The notes: generated from the letters alone by a model not told the origin. A stretch of DNA of 64,000 bases from Dasyornis broadbenti (GCA_013397935.1 VZRN01001317.1:2872266-2936265); one strand, 5' to 3'; shown: positions 40,818-54,068, numbered from the stretch's first letter. Made by a program: numbers and translations.

Positions 40818-41706
40818 GACACAAGACACAATTTCCAAAATTTCTGCCCTATCTAAGGCACTCTTCCCAGGGCTCTCACCAGAGCCTTTCCACTCTCCTG
40901 CCTCAAAGCACAATCCGACATTAACTAATTAAGATCAGACACTTCACGCGGCCTCGTGACTCACTATAACCCAGTGTAATTAATTTGTGATTTGCACTTC
41001 CTTGATGGTTTTGGTACAAGCAGACAGTATTCTCTGGACACATTCTTTTCTTTGAGTCCTGCCACATGTGTCTGTTAGCTAATTCTTTTTATTACTAACA
41101 ATTCTGAGCAACACCTTGAGGCAAATCTTGATTAGCATGTTAATTAGGAAACTCCTAGCAGGCACTTTGGGTGACAGCTTACTCCCAAACACCAAGAATA
41201 AAAAACATGCTCAGATTGAGACATCAGGTTGAATCATAGAGATGGACACACTGGAAGTGCTGTCAAACAAATCAAACTTCCAGTTCCTTTCCACACATTC
41301 TGCAGTGCAAGCCCTTAAAAAGCAAATGCTTGTACAAAACCAGCCAAGCACTGGATCCCCAAGCAGCCTCCTGTGACTCTGCTGGATTTCCTTTTATTTC
41401 TTTACAGATGCAGGACTGGGGGCTATGAGGAGCCAGGTTAGTCCAGAGCATCTCCTTGCTAGCTCAGACCTGATCCAAGCTGCAGCTCAGGGAATGCTTT
41501 GGGAATATTTCCAAGGAGTGTTGCACGCTTTGAGTAATGTCCAAAAGGTCAGATTGTGAAACAAGCACTATCTGCTCCTCTGGCAATTGCCTCTCACACA
41601 AAGATATTTCTCTCCTCTACTTCCCCCTTATTTGTCCAAAACAAACATGGGGCTGAAAATTAAACCAGGTCCATAGTGGTTTAAGTATTGTTTACATAGC
41701 CTTAAA
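40818..41706. other. Unique non-coding stretch with TAATTA motifs
   Basis: No gene. Contains TAATTA at 40926-40931, 40977-40982 and 41141-41146 in otherwise non-repetitive sequence. This could be a homeodomain-responsive element or simple AT-rich coincidence. Confidence 0.4.
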
Positions 41707-41720
41707 ATATATATATATAT
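41707..41720 (+). repeat. (AT)7 microsatellite
   Basis: Seven AT units in a row. A simple dinucleotide repeat. Confidence 0.9.
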
Positions 41721-41787
41721 GTTTTTACTGTTTTCTACATCACTGTTTTGGGGCTAAGCTTCACTCAGCAACAAATCCACTACACAA

Positions 41788-41856
41788 GCAACAGGGAGGA
41801 ACCACAGCTGCAACAAGAATCAGTCTCCAGCTGAGTGAAGAATGCTGATTTTTTAA
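41788..41856 (+). repeat. Diverged duplicated block, copy 2
   Basis: The partner of 40575-40643, in the same orientation and about 1.21 kb downstream, with no gaps and about 77 per cent identity. Similarity fades quickly on both sides, so the duplicated unit, as it can still be seen, is short. Confidence 0.6.
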
Positions 41857-42007
41857 TTCTACATTGGTTAGTGAGAAGGGGAAAGTGCCCATCATTGCTC
41901 TCAGTTGAATTATTTTTCTTTTCAATAAGATTCTTTTTGTATGAATGAATTCTCAAAGTGCCTCAGTTCTCTCGCACAATTTCCTAGTGAGCAGTGTTTC
42001 AGTCTGG

Positions 42008-42037
42008 AATTAGTCTCAGTATTTTCTGAGACTAATT
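42008..42037. repeat. Perfect 12-bp inverted repeat, 6-nt loop
   Basis: The arm aattagtctcag (42008-42019) is exactly complementary to ctgagactaatt (42026-42037) around the loop tatttt. It is the longest perfect short-loop hairpin I noticed in the window. The stem is too short for a microRNA precursor, and no bacterial-style terminator role applies. Confidence 0.9.
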
Positions 42038-43029
42038 ATGGGGCTGCACAAAGTGCAAGGACTTTTAGAGATAATCAAGCACTAAGATTAAGCCAGATCT
42101 GAACCGTCACAGGTAACTACCCTAACACATGGAGGAAAGTTCCTGTCCTCGAAACAATGCCTTGTTTGTCAACAGTGCATCACCAAAACGTTTATTTAAA
42201 CTAGGGCTGAAAGTTGTTCACATAACATACTGGTAGGTGAACAGAGATACAGCATCCATCCCATCATTTCCACTCCAAGAACAGTAACACCCAGTAGGTG
42301 TTAACTCTGCAAACATTGCCAAAATCAGCGCTCCAGAGCTCCAGGACATTGCTCACCAGCACTTTGCAAGAGGAGAATTATCTCATTTATCACAACCCAC
42401 CTGGAGCATGGCCATCTGCAAGTCAACAGGCCTTCTCCATCTCCATCCCCCTCCACAAGAGGTCGTTTGGTGGTCAGTTTGAATAATCAGACACTGTTTA
42501 GGAGACTAAGGCCAACCTCAGCCTGCCATTGGTGTGCCAGGATCTAGCTGGGTTTAGCAGAGAAGGGGTGAAATCAATAAAACCTGGGGTCTTCTCTCAT
42601 GGACCCAAACCATAATAGTCACTGCCTGCCTTTTGACCACTTTTCTTTTCAGTGATCTCGATGTGGATTAGGTTAACACAAAAGTAACTGTGTCAACTCG
42701 AACTCACTGTTGAGACATGAGACAGAAGCACATTCAGGCCTAGAAATCTCCTGCAGTAAAATTCTGCCACAAAAGAGCATTCTCTGCTGGTGTCTAGCTC
42801 AGCCCATAATTTATCCTAGTGGCAATAAGTTATTTGACACAAAGATCGGGGGACACATCCAGATGCAGAAGATTTGTGTTCAGGCAAGTGAGGTTATTAA
42901 AAAGCAAGAAAGGAGATGCTAATTTTCAGTCTGAATGTTTGAGATGGGGACTGGGGGAGCTACTGCCACCAATTTAAGTCCCCTGGTAAGTGAAAGCCTC
43001 GGGTAAGAGCAAACATAAAATTTAGACGC

Positions 43030-43053
43030 TTTGTTTTTGTTTTTGTTTTTTTG
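43030..43053 (+). repeat. T-rich (GTTTTT) microsatellite
   Basis: About four imperfect GTTTTT units. It has the opposite base polarity to the A/C tracts elsewhere in the window. Confidence 0.85.
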
Positions 43054-45744
43054 TGCTTGGAGAAGACTGAAACGAGACATTCTAGAGACTTATTCACAAG
43101 TTTGGAGACTCAATGGAAAAACAAAAGGCATCAATAAGAGAGGTACAATAAGGCAACAAAGGTGGGAAAGAAAAAGAGAGGGAAATTAAGCATAGAGATA
43201 CTTCACTTCAGCCAATATGGAAAATTGGAAAATAAAATATGGAGCAGTGAAAAAATAAGTTCCATAATAGCTGCTTTGCCAAGAGTGATCTATTAAGAGA
43301 AGGTGAAAAGATAGCAAAGGTCTACAGCAAAATTCTTAGCCTCGCAGAAAGATGTTTCCACAAACCAAAAGCAGGTCATTCAAATAAATTGTTAAAAAAA
43401 TTCTTGTACTACTGCTAATTACATGTAGGTGTGGTATTCCTTACATAGATGCAATAAGGGATTTATCTGGAGTGACATAAAGTATATGGAAAGTTTGGAA
43501 GTCTAGGAAAAAAAACTCACAAAGAAAAATGCAAAATCTCCAATCCTATTTGATTAAGAGAAAGAGAAACTGAATCATAATTAAATCTACATTAGTTATT
43601 TTCCTCTTTGAAAGTAGTATTTAATTACCTTTTCAAGAGGGAAAAATGTATTATGCATAATTTATTTATAAAACAGAAAATACTACTGGGCAGGTCTGTG
43701 TAATAAATACCTGTGTGTTGTTTATATTGGAATAATGACAAATATAGGCAATATTTGAGACAGAGCTGTTCTGCATATTAAGGTATTTACATTTACTGTT
43801 TGCTGTAAACATTTCTAAAGTAGGAAAAACTAACACAGTAGATGTACAAAACATCAATATTATTGACTTTTTACCAGAAGGGTATTTACATACAGCTTCT
43901 GAGGCCTAATCCCTATAAAAAACACAGCACTTTAATGTAGATACAGATGAAAATTATGTTTTCTAGAGGTAAAAAGTGGAAAATGAATGCAACATTCCTA
44001 CATATTCATTGAAACGTAGCTGCAAGGGATATAGAAATACATAGAATATAGACGTTGGACTTGTATACCGATATAAATTTGAAATAAAAATAACATAATT
44101 TGAAATCCTAATAATTTCAGGCTGCATCTGAAAGAATTGAAGTGTAGCAATAACAAAATTTTCAACGCTGAGGATTCTTTCATTACTCATTCAAAGTATT
44201 TCACAAAACATCATTTTTTGTTCCTCTGCAACTCCCCACAGTTCCAGATTTTCTTAATTTTTCCTCAGGGTAGAGAATAAAACAAATGACAGCAAAAGAG
44301 CAGACACTTCCCCCTCTACCACCAAAGCCTGAGAAACCTGCATAATGAAATGAGAAATCTGGCTTTGCCCTTAAGAGTTTGTTAATGTTTTCTTGATATC
44401 AGATCTCTCTCTGGAATGTGGAAAATGGAAGGGTACTTTATTCATTTAATTTTATAATTTCTTGCCTTAGATAATCTTGATGGGCAACTACAAGAAAAAG
44501 GCAGGTGGAATAAGGCCTTTCTGGAAGACAAGGGGAAAGAGCGGAACCTAAATTTCACCCAGGCTACTCATTCATTTATATGTTGCAATTCTTAACAAAG
44601 CGGAGTTTTTTCAGGTTGTGCTTCACATGCTCTTTGTAAAAGCAGCCTATTAGTGTCAAACTGTAACAGCATCAAATTAGGTGATGTGAGCACTCAGGCC
44701 CCTACGCCAAGTTGCTTTTTTTATTGTGGCGAGAATGAATGTGTGGAGTGAATGATGCAGTCCCAAGGCACGTTGGTAATCTTGGCTTTATCTCTTCTGC
44801 TGTGCTGCTTTACTGAGGAGAGGAAGGCAAGATAAAACCCTTGCTATGGGGCCCAGAAGCCCAGAACATTCAGGGAACTCCACCCCTGTCAGGGAGATGT
44901 GGGCTCTAAAAGTGCTTGTGAGCATAAAGCAGCCTGAGTGAGGAGACTGCCTGCTACCGGTTTGATTTCACAGACAATGTACGCTAGGTATTGGTTTCAA
45001 AAGCTGCTTGGGTCTAATCCAAAACCCACTGAAACATGGAAAAAGTCTCCTACTGGCTTCAATAGTGTCCTTTGGTAAAGGATAGGGCTGCCTCCAGCCT
45101 GATTTCCCGTTGAGAGTAGAGTGGATTATCCAGTAGTTTATGATTCCTGAAGATTTCGTCTTGTTTCAGTATTAGGTTTACATAGGAACACGTGGATGAG
45201 AACACTGTCATCATCCCCTCAGAGTGGGGATTATTTTTCCCTATATTTTAAGAATCTCAAAACCAGTCTCCTTTCACCAACAAGGTTAATAAGTACCCAT
45301 GTTCCACAAATTCTGTACTTAAAAGGGTGAAGTGAAGGAATTATGGTAACACTTTCCGTAGACAGTAGCATGGGGCCGCAGCATGTTAGGACACCACATT
45401 TGGTTTTAATTAGTAGAGGGAGAAGGGAAAAATCCTGATTCCTCATCAGCACTAGATAATACATAAGGACAATCATGTATTTATCAAGTCGCATTTTAAT
45501 TTATAGACAGTAATTTGCAGTTATTTGAACATACTGCTAATTAGTATACATTATGAAATAACTGTCTGTCAGCATGAGTGAGCCTGTGTGTTTGGGATAA
45601 CACATTTCACTAAAATTGTTAAGAATGGATAAATAAAATGCACCTCCTTAAATTTTAGCAAGGTCCTTGTTTTAACTGAACAGAGCCCAGTGCATGTACA
45701 GCTTTGCTGAAATTCTATAATGAAGACTATTTTTTCATTCTCAC

Positions 45745-45767
45745 TGTAGCTATTAGTGATAGCTACA
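45745..45767. repeat. Perfect 9-bp inverted repeat, 5-nt loop
   Basis: tgtagctat (45745-45753) pairs with atagctaca (45759-45767) around tagtg. The nonamer attagtgat in and beside it (45752-45760) is repeated at 45772-45780, so the patch is a small nest of direct and inverted repeats. Confidence 0.85.
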
Positions 45768-46143
45768 TATAATTAGTGATTAGTTATTATACAATGAAAT
45801 ATTGGTAGTGTCCTTGACTTTGTTCTGCAGAAAAATTAAGAATTATCCTTTATTTTGCTGCAGACCAGCTACAGAAGCCTATTGAAGTTCTCCTCCTTGT
45901 TGGTATATGTTCCTTGTTCTGTTTGCTATAATTACCGTGCCTCTAGTATACACTCAAATACACCAGAGACAAGAATAGAAAACATAAAATATTTAATACT
46001 AAGCCTTCAAGGTGAGTACACACACAGGGATATGCATAAATCTCCTGCTTCTTATTAAAAACCTGTACCTACATTGTTATTTTAGACTGAGCACCTAGAG
46101 AAGAACCTTTCCTTACATCTTAGCAATGCTACAGGGACCATAA

Positions 46144-46191
46144 GCAAAAAAACAACAACAAAACCAACCACAAACCACAAAACAAATAAAC
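46144..46191 (+). repeat. A/C-rich tract
   Basis: About 48 bases of A and C (aacaac and aaccaacc patterns) with no G and one T. It has the same polarity as the other A/C tracts in the window. Confidence 0.85.
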
Positions 46192-49052
46192 ATTAAAGTT
46201 ACCTTCCAATTTCAACCTTACCCAGAGCAGATGCTGCAAAATTCGTATTTCCTATGCTGGGGTCTCTTGCCTGTCATTAAAAGGCAGCACAATATTCCAG
46301 CAAGCTTCAGATAACACTTGTCTCTCAGGATATTGTAAGATATTAACACTGATTAAGAGGCCCCCAAGTAGGTGTAATCCATGCCAGGGCTGACAGAAAA
46401 GCAGCTGCCCATTCAGAGGCAGCAATGGTGGGTTTGGGGCCCTGGTGTTTGCTCCGTCCAGCAGATACTGAATGAAGAGCTATAAATTACAGCACAAATT
46501 CATGCCAGTGCTCTTCCCAGATGGAACACAACTCATTGCACTTCTCTTTGCAGAGAACACAATGGATTTTAATAGGCTTGAGGAAAAGACAGAGCAAGAA
46601 ATTATAATTTACTTACAGTTCTCTTCTTTCTGCCCTTTCATTTGAAAATACCTATAGAGTGCAGGAAACAGCCTGTAGAGTGCATACATTTCAGCAGGCT
46701 CATGATGGACTTCTTCAGTCTTACCCAAACAGGGGGAAAAGAAACTGTTGTGTCACAATACCTACAAAAATTTGAGGACCTTGAAATGTCTCACTTTATA
46801 TTTCACTCCCTAATTTTCCTTCCAGTCTGTCCCTTTCGCATTCATTTGGACAAGAAACCACCCACAAACTACCCCAATATGAACGCTCATCAAACACCAT
46901 GAAACCCCAAATATTCAAATGATCCTTCTCTCCACATCGCTCTGACTTTTACAGGAATGCGTGTTTAATCTGATTCCAAAGCATAACACTCCTTGTATTT
47001 CATTGTTTTCAAACTTCTCTCACTGTAACCAGAGCCCTGCTATGCTTGCTTTATCAGGAAAGCAGACTCTTGCTCTCAGCCAGAGATCAGATCCCCTATC
47101 GCCAGCTGCCACTCAAACAGCTGCACTCTGTAGCTCACGACTCCTGTCACTGCAGCAATCTGGGGGGCAGAACAGCCTCGCTGCTGCCCTCCTGACCCTT
47201 GCAAAGCCAGCAGCAGTGTTTCTCAGCACAACAGATTAACCTGCTGCTCACTCCTGCTCCTTTCAGCCCCTGGCTGCAGCTGACTTCTCGTCTCCGCTAT
47301 GAAATAAGTAAATCTGTAGTCACTGCAAACCCGTGTCAGTCAGCTGCTGGATTTCACCCCCTCCTCCCCAGAAGGCAAGGTGCTTTAGATCTGGGTTCAT
47401 TTTCACCTGAATTACTGAAATCAAAGGGGACAAGCTTGGATATCCAACTTCATTCCCACTTAGGCATTCATTGCAATAAGCTCAGCTCCCAAATCAACAA
47501 CCTTGGCACTCCCAGGGAATGAAATGAAGTTACCACAGTCTGTGCTGGGATTGCAATGACAATCCTCCCACACTGTGGAGTATGGGGCCATCTAGGCAGT
47601 AAATTGGGATGTTCTTCTCAAGTTATCAGCAATATTGTAATGAAAATGCCAATAGATCTAAGTTACAGCTGCCTGAAGAAGCAGGGAAGTGGCGGTAGAG
47701 AAAAAGCTCATTAAGCAAGTAGTGGAGGCATCTTTTACTGCCTCCTACATTAAAGCTTCATTAAGGATCTGGAACTGCACTTAGACTGGAATAATAACAG
47801 CATGCACATGTTCAATAGACCATAAATGAGAATATAAAGTGCAGGACAATACAAAACACAGGTTAAAATGATAATCACCCTTAACATAATTTAAAATTTG
47901 TACTTTGATTTCAAAATATAAATACCAAGAAAGGAAAACCCATATTTTCTTCATTAAACCAACCTATAGCCTTGAATGGAGAGGGGCTTCTTTCCTCACA
48001 CCACCCAGAGGCAGATCAGATGGAGAAAGACATGTGAAAATCAGTTTTGCTTCCTTGGGATTCTCACACATAGGATCTGGCAGGATGACCATACACACAT
48101 TTCACATCCTACTAGTGCTTTTCATGGTCTCCTGTAACAAATCTTTGGCAAACAGCAGCCAAAGCAGCAGTGTTTGCACAGAAGATGACTTGGTTATCAT
48201 GGTTCTATGATGGCTTTCCGTAAAATGAAGCCTGAGTAAAGACATGGGGCTGTACCAGCCCAGGAGACCTTCTCCATGAACTGTCCTCCTTCACTTTTGT
48301 CAGCTGGAAAGACTTGGGTGCCATTTGTTCACAGCCCACTAAGCATTTATAACTTTTCATGGCACGGTGACTGCTTTGAAAATAGAGGCTGGCATTGTTG
48401 GGTAAGAGAGACTGCACAGATCTCTGGTACATGAGCAGCTTTAAGGTGTCATCAGATTCTGGGCTTCCTTACACAAGGAATAAGAAAAGCCCTTTCAGGC
48501 CTGATAGACACTTGATGTGAAGCCCCAGGCACATTCAAATCAAAAAATGGCTCTCAATGGAGAGCCTGCAGATCAGTCCTTGCCTGCACGGAAATACTTC
48601 TTGCAAACTCTTGACCAAAATTGAATCCACAAGTTTCATATACATTTAAAATTCCCCATACTGAATATTTCCTTCTTGCTAATTCTCTGCCATGAAGAAA
48701 AGCATTAATCTATCAACTATGACCTAAATATTTTGATTAGATTCTGAAAGTCAGTAAATTCTCATATAACACACCAAAAGACCGCAAAAAAGATCTGCAT
48801 GTTCCATAGAGAGCAAATAATGAAAGCTGTGAAAACGCAAGCTTTGAAGCCCTGGCATTTTTCATATTCATTAAAATCAATATGGGCACTTGCCTGCTAT
48901 ACCCCATACCAAGGCAACATAACACGATCTTCTAGTGGGCAAGATTAGCATTCAAATCACAAGACTGACACAAGAAATATCTTAGAGCAAAAATTAAAAT
49001 CCTGATCAATCCCCTGTTAATATAGAATAGATAAATTCTAAGCTGTGCTGTC

Positions 49053-49076
49053 TTTTTTTTTTTTTTTTNNNNTTTT
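49053..49076 (+). other. Poly-T interrupted by a 4-base assembly gap
   Basis: T16 (49053-49068), then four N (49069-49072), then TTTT. The gap sits inside a homopolymer, so it most likely marks an unresolved T-run length and not missing unique sequence. Confidence 0.9.
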
Positions 49077-52000
49077 CTCTTGTACTTTCCATTTTTTTCC
49101 TCTCAGGAGCAAATGGTTTCCAGTGCAGAACCACAGCAGTACAATTTTATACATTTGGTAAACATATGTGAATGTTAGGATCTCTGCAACAAATAAGGGA
49201 AAATATTGAAATGAATGGCATGTCTCTACTCATGAACACATCCTGTTCAGGGATACTTATTGTAGGAAGGAGGACTGCCAAATCCAAACCTCTGTAATCA
49301 GAGTTTGGCACCTTCTACAGTGCAAGGATGAGCTCTGTCTGCAGTCAGCTGCCATTCAACCTTTCCTGTGTTCCAGAGGAGGGGGATGTTACCAGGACAA
49401 ATCTCCTCATTGATACATTTCAGACTAGAGGATGTGGCCTGGAAGCTTTTACTAAATGCAAATGTGAAGCTCAGAAGTTTGGATTACACCAGCATGGCTG
49501 CCAATAGAAATGCAAGGGAAAAAAAAGGCCTTTTCTCCATTAATTACAAGGTACAGGTTTAGCTCTCCTCTTTTGCTCTTGCTGTCCCAGCTAAGCACTA
49601 AGCTAACCATCATTATCCAACACTGCACACACTGAGCAAATTTATCAGTGGAAAGGCTCTCAGCTCCACCGAGTCAGGCTGGTTGCACTCAGACAGAACA
49701 GCCTGAGCAGATCGTGCTGTTCATGCTGTGCTGGTGAAGAGGCCATGAGCTGCTCAACAAAGCAGTTAGGAAGTTCATGCATGAGAATGTTATTTCCATT
49801 ATTGAATACACTAGGTAGTATTTCTCCTGAGTTTTATCCAAATTATAGCCAGGCAAAAAGAAGTGGATTCACATAGTGAGAATATTTATGTTCCTGTGTC
49901 ACTGTGCTACCCTGGACAACGTACACATGGCAAAATTGGGCATGTGTGTGTGTTCACACGTGCAGAAGCAGGATTGAAACTCATTTCAAATACTAATAGG
50001 GGAAACTTTTTACATGCAGAACACAGACATTAATGGCTAGAGAACCTACAATTTAGCCTTTCCTAATGGTAATAAAATTGGTGTTACTGAATTCATTTTT
50101 TTATGAAGAGAACGTGTATGAAAACAGCATGTTCAGGGTAGCTTTCTTTTGCCTATAGTATCAAGGGCATTTGAGAAAATTAATAATTGTTTCTGAATTA
50201 GTAATATCCACTCCCTCTGGCATTACATGACAGAGAAACAGGTCCTTAAAACTTACTGTCTGTGACTGATTCCCTTAAATCACGGTGGAGCCAAAAGTAA
50301 CACAGAGAGAATCCCTTTCCAGCCAATGTGCCACAGGACCACTGCTTGAGGAACTGAAACCAGCAGGAATGCTGCAAGGACAGGAAGGGTAGCAGCCTCA
50401 TCCCTCCAAGCCTGCTCTCTTAGAGACAGGGAGATAGACATCACTTTTGTTCTGCTCTCTGTGAAAACAAATTAGTGCTCTCCAGAGCTGAGCTTGCTAG
50501 AAAAGGGAAGGCTACTCACAAAGTGGCACATTGTGAGCTGAATCACCCGCTGATGCTGGGTGGGGTAGAAGCTGACAGAGAAAGCTCTGAACCTCTGCTC
50601 TAATATTTTGTTAGAACATAAATTAAACAAACTTCCAACATAGCAAAAGCTCTGACCTGACAGCTCAAAGAGAAAACAGTGAAACCAGACCCTCTGTTCA
50701 TGTCCTCACTGAGCAAACCTTCTGCAGGCCTGCCCTTACACCAAGCAGCTTTCAGTGCCACCTCTGGAGACAACAGCTTTGTGCAACACCACAGCTCCTC
50801 TGTAAAAAGTCTCTTTCCTTCCTACACTCAGGGGTCTGACAGCATGTCTGCCTCTGACTCTCTCAGCAGTGTCCTGGTTTGCCCTTCTGCTCAGGGTCCG
50901 TGCTGAGTGAATCCATCTCACACGAGCGGTGTTCATGCACCACAGTATTTCCCATGTGGAATGCATGGCTGGGGAAGAGACCATCTTGGCCACACAGCCT
51001 GAACAAGAGTGCTGGTCAGCCCAGGTGGGCACACAGACACTGCTTCCTCTGCTCTCTTCTGCCTGAAAACCAAACCAACAAACACAAGGAACCATCATGC
51101 CAGAAACAAGGAGACCAGGTGGTGTCTGCCAGAGCCCCTCACATCAATACTAATGGCCAGCCAGGATCTCGAGGTTCTTCGTGCTCTGTATTCCTATCTG
51201 GGCTTTTCTCTTGCCAGCACAGTGAGTTTAATTGCACACAATTGCATGCCAGGGGCCATGCTGCCAATCCCCAAGAATGTGGCAAAAGCATTAGAGTTCA
51301 GCTTTAACACCACAAGCAGCAGCTTTTACGCATTACAGGATCTACAGCCAGCGCTGCCTGAGTAAAGGCTGGTTCCTCACAGCAGAGCTCTGCTGCAGAA
51401 ATCCTCCTGAACACAGCCATGTGTGTTCAGAGCAGAGCATGACTCGGTACAGACGTGCACAAGGACAGATCTTTAACACCGGGCTGTTACATTACCCAGT
51501 TGTCTCTTAGTACCATTATGAAATTCATCTGTAAAGACAGAGGCCCCTGTGGTTGTGGGAATCACGCCACACAGATGCTGCTCTCTGCTGTTTCAATCCT
51601 TTTGTTGGTCTATAATGTGCCTTTGTTCCTCCACATGCTCCAGAAGAGAAATGAACAGCTGGTGATTGTCTCCAAGTTTATATCTAGCTTTTATTTAAAA
51701 ACTTCACAGTGCCTCCCTTCCCAGCAGACCGAAGCACAGGACGAGAACTCTTATTTACAATATGCATTCCTCCTTTGCTTCCCTACTGGGCATTCTGAGC
51801 CCAGGTTGCTGGATTCCCTTTCCCTAACTGTATTCCCAGGTGTCCTTGTTTTCTTGCAGGATGTACTTAGAAAGCATCCAACTGGACCCCTAACAGATGG
51901 CCTGCTCTGACTTCAGACATTTGCAGAGCCAGGTGTTGCCATATTGAAGCTATTACAGATAATTCAATCCATGCTATGATGCTTTTTGAGATGCTAATGC

Positions 52001-53940
52001 TCGCTCTGATTTAAAGTGCAGCAACATGAATCTTTTAAAAACCATATGCTGTCAGTGTTCTATAGGTAAGGCCAACTATTCAAATTGGATGGTCTAAATA
52101 GGAATAACCTCAAAGGAAACCCACAGAATAATATAACATGCATTGGTATGAACCGTGGTCTGCAGGTTCATCTTTTACACTGCAATTTATTGCTGATGGA
52201 TTGAGAATTCCTAACCTGTGGAAGCGGCTGCTATTATGTCCTGAGATTTCATCTGGCTACAGGAGAGACCTGTCCAGCTGTTAGACAACTCTTCATAAAA
52301 TCTGCTATGAGCAGTTTGTAACGCTGGATGCACTGGAAGGTGTCACAGCACATGGCACAGACATCCAACAGACCATTGCATCTCCTGAGTGACCCAGGAA
52401 ATATCAGCTTTATTCAGTGAGCCTTGTGTGATAATACAAACATCAACCATTCCCGTGCAGGGAAAGAGACCCAGCTTTTCCCAGTGTATGAATTGGGACT
52501 AAAACCCTCACGTGCAATGGCATTAGGAGCCTCTAATAAGCAACCAGCATTTAGATTACTTGGGACAAAAAAGGATCTAAAAAGAGAATTTGCTGCCTTT
52601 TCCTTCAGTTATTCTCTGTCTATTTCCCTGGGAAAATCCTGGAATTTACCATCCCCAGGATTCTGCAAGGTCATAGGGAAGCAAAAAGTTTATCCTCGTT
52701 TAGTTTAGACCTCAACAAGTGCAGCTGGTGCTCCACAATCCAACAGAACCAAGAAGGAAAGAGAACACTCACTATAATTTCCTTTGCCATTCAGACACGG
52801 GCAAGTTTGCTACAAACTGCAATTTATGCCCCAAGGTTTGACAGTCTCAAGGTTTGACACAGAGGGATTTACAGAGAAGCTGTCTCAGGAACACAGTGAT
52901 GTGCTGCACTGCACACGGTGCTGCTTGGTTTTCAGTGCTCTGAACAAAACACTCAGCATTTAGATTTCCATTTGGGAGAGAATTTGAAGCCAACAGAGAT
53001 GCCTGGGGCCAGCAGCATCTCCAGCAGGCGGTTTTAGCTGCAGCCAGTGCTTCTAACGATGCCATATTTGCTCTACAGCATTCAGTGGCTCCGTGTCAAT
53101 GTATCAAACTGCTTCATTACAAGGCAATTACTGGCTGAGAAAACAAGGTGTTGCAATTGGTACTTCATAGCCCCTGTCCTTGATGTTAATAAATACAGAA
53201 AAATTTTATTGTTATGTCCCAGTGCGGAAGGCCAGAGGTGGAAAAGAAAAACAACCTTCTACATGAATTACGAAAATAAGAATTTATGAAATTACTCAAA
53301 CAACACATTCAGATTCCAGAGGGTCAATGGGATTCACATCTGTTTGTTTTGCTTTTGCTGTGGGATTTTTGTTCATCAGTCCTGCCCCTCTCCCACTTGT
53401 GCAGAATGTGATGGAGGAAGCAAGGACCCTGCAGTGGTACCAGAGAGGCCAGGCTGTCCCTGCTGCCAGGGAGCAGCACTGACAGGAGCAGGACCACAGC
53501 AATTCTCCACCACTTTGCTCCACACTGACACAAACTGAGAGCCTCTGCTCGCTCTCCCAGGCCTCTGCCCCTCCTTCTCCCTCTGCTCCTGTTTGCTTTC
53601 AGCTGAACCTTCCTGGTAACTGCAGGTTTTGTCCTGGCACATTCTCCAACTCCCCATGTTTTGCAGGCAGAAAATAAACTGAACCTACAGCCTCTCACAA
53701 CTTCTCCCATCCATGTCCCATTCATCCCCACTATGAGAATCCTGAGCAGCCCCTTCAGGCCAGCCTTCAGCCCATTTCACAATACTGAAATCACATCTGA
53801 TGATGCGATTGAAGCACTGAAAATTTGGCCCTCTAAAAATAATAATTCAGTTAGAGATAGGCAATATTACAGAAAATATTCCCAATTGTTAATTTTTGCT
53901 CTAGCTGTGTTATGTTAGCTCACTGAAATTTAATTGCTAA
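49077..53940. other. Unique non-coding stretch with the longest chance frames
   Basis: No gene is supported. The longest non-repeat open frames in the window lie at 50879-51307, 51009-51365 and 51455-51910 (142, 118 and 151 codons, +) in moderately GC-rich sequence. They overlap in different frames, show no domain or signal I recognise, and are about as long as expected by chance in a window this size. The patch 53380-53660 is GC-rich, with frames open on both strands. Confidence 0.5.
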
Positions 53941-54014
53941 AGGGTTATAAGAGCCTAGAAACAGACCTAGCATCTGTCTTTTTTTTAATGTCTCAATTAT
54001 CACCACAGTAATTT

Positions 54015-54068
54015 AATGGCACCGTGTTAGAGAATCACCATTGACATGCTAATGAATGGCACCATGTT
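54015..54068 (+). repeat. 14-bp direct repeat with 40-bp spacing
   Basis: aatggcaccgtgtt (54015-54028) and aatggcaccatgtt (54055-54068) differ at one base. The second copy overlaps a perfect 12-bp palindrome, tgttcatgaaca (54065-54076). Confidence 0.8.

Larger units (their letters stand above)
41857..49052. other. Unique AT-rich non-coding stretch
   Basis: No gene, exon or recognisable transposon. Open frames reach at most 107 codons (47199-47522, +), in a GC-richer patch at about 47000-47500, and are unrecognised. The section from 43080 to 44200 is strongly AT-rich. Hairpins at 42008-42037, 45745-45767 and 48549-48566 (ggctctc-aatg-gagagcc) are the only structured items besides simple repeats. 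Confidence 0.55.

Noticed and set aside
47583..47600. A weak CTCF-like site (gggccatctaggca)
   Set aside because: It matches the reverse core at only about 10 of 14 positions, near what is expected by chance.
51455..51910. 151-codon plus-strand frame as a gene
   Set aside because: No domain, promoter, splice or homology signal was recognised. One or two frames this long are expected by chance in a 64-kb AT-rich window.
53324..53731. 135-codon minus-strand frame as a gene
   Set aside because: It lies in a GC-rich patch with long frames open on both strands, and the translation is compositionally odd and unrecognised.
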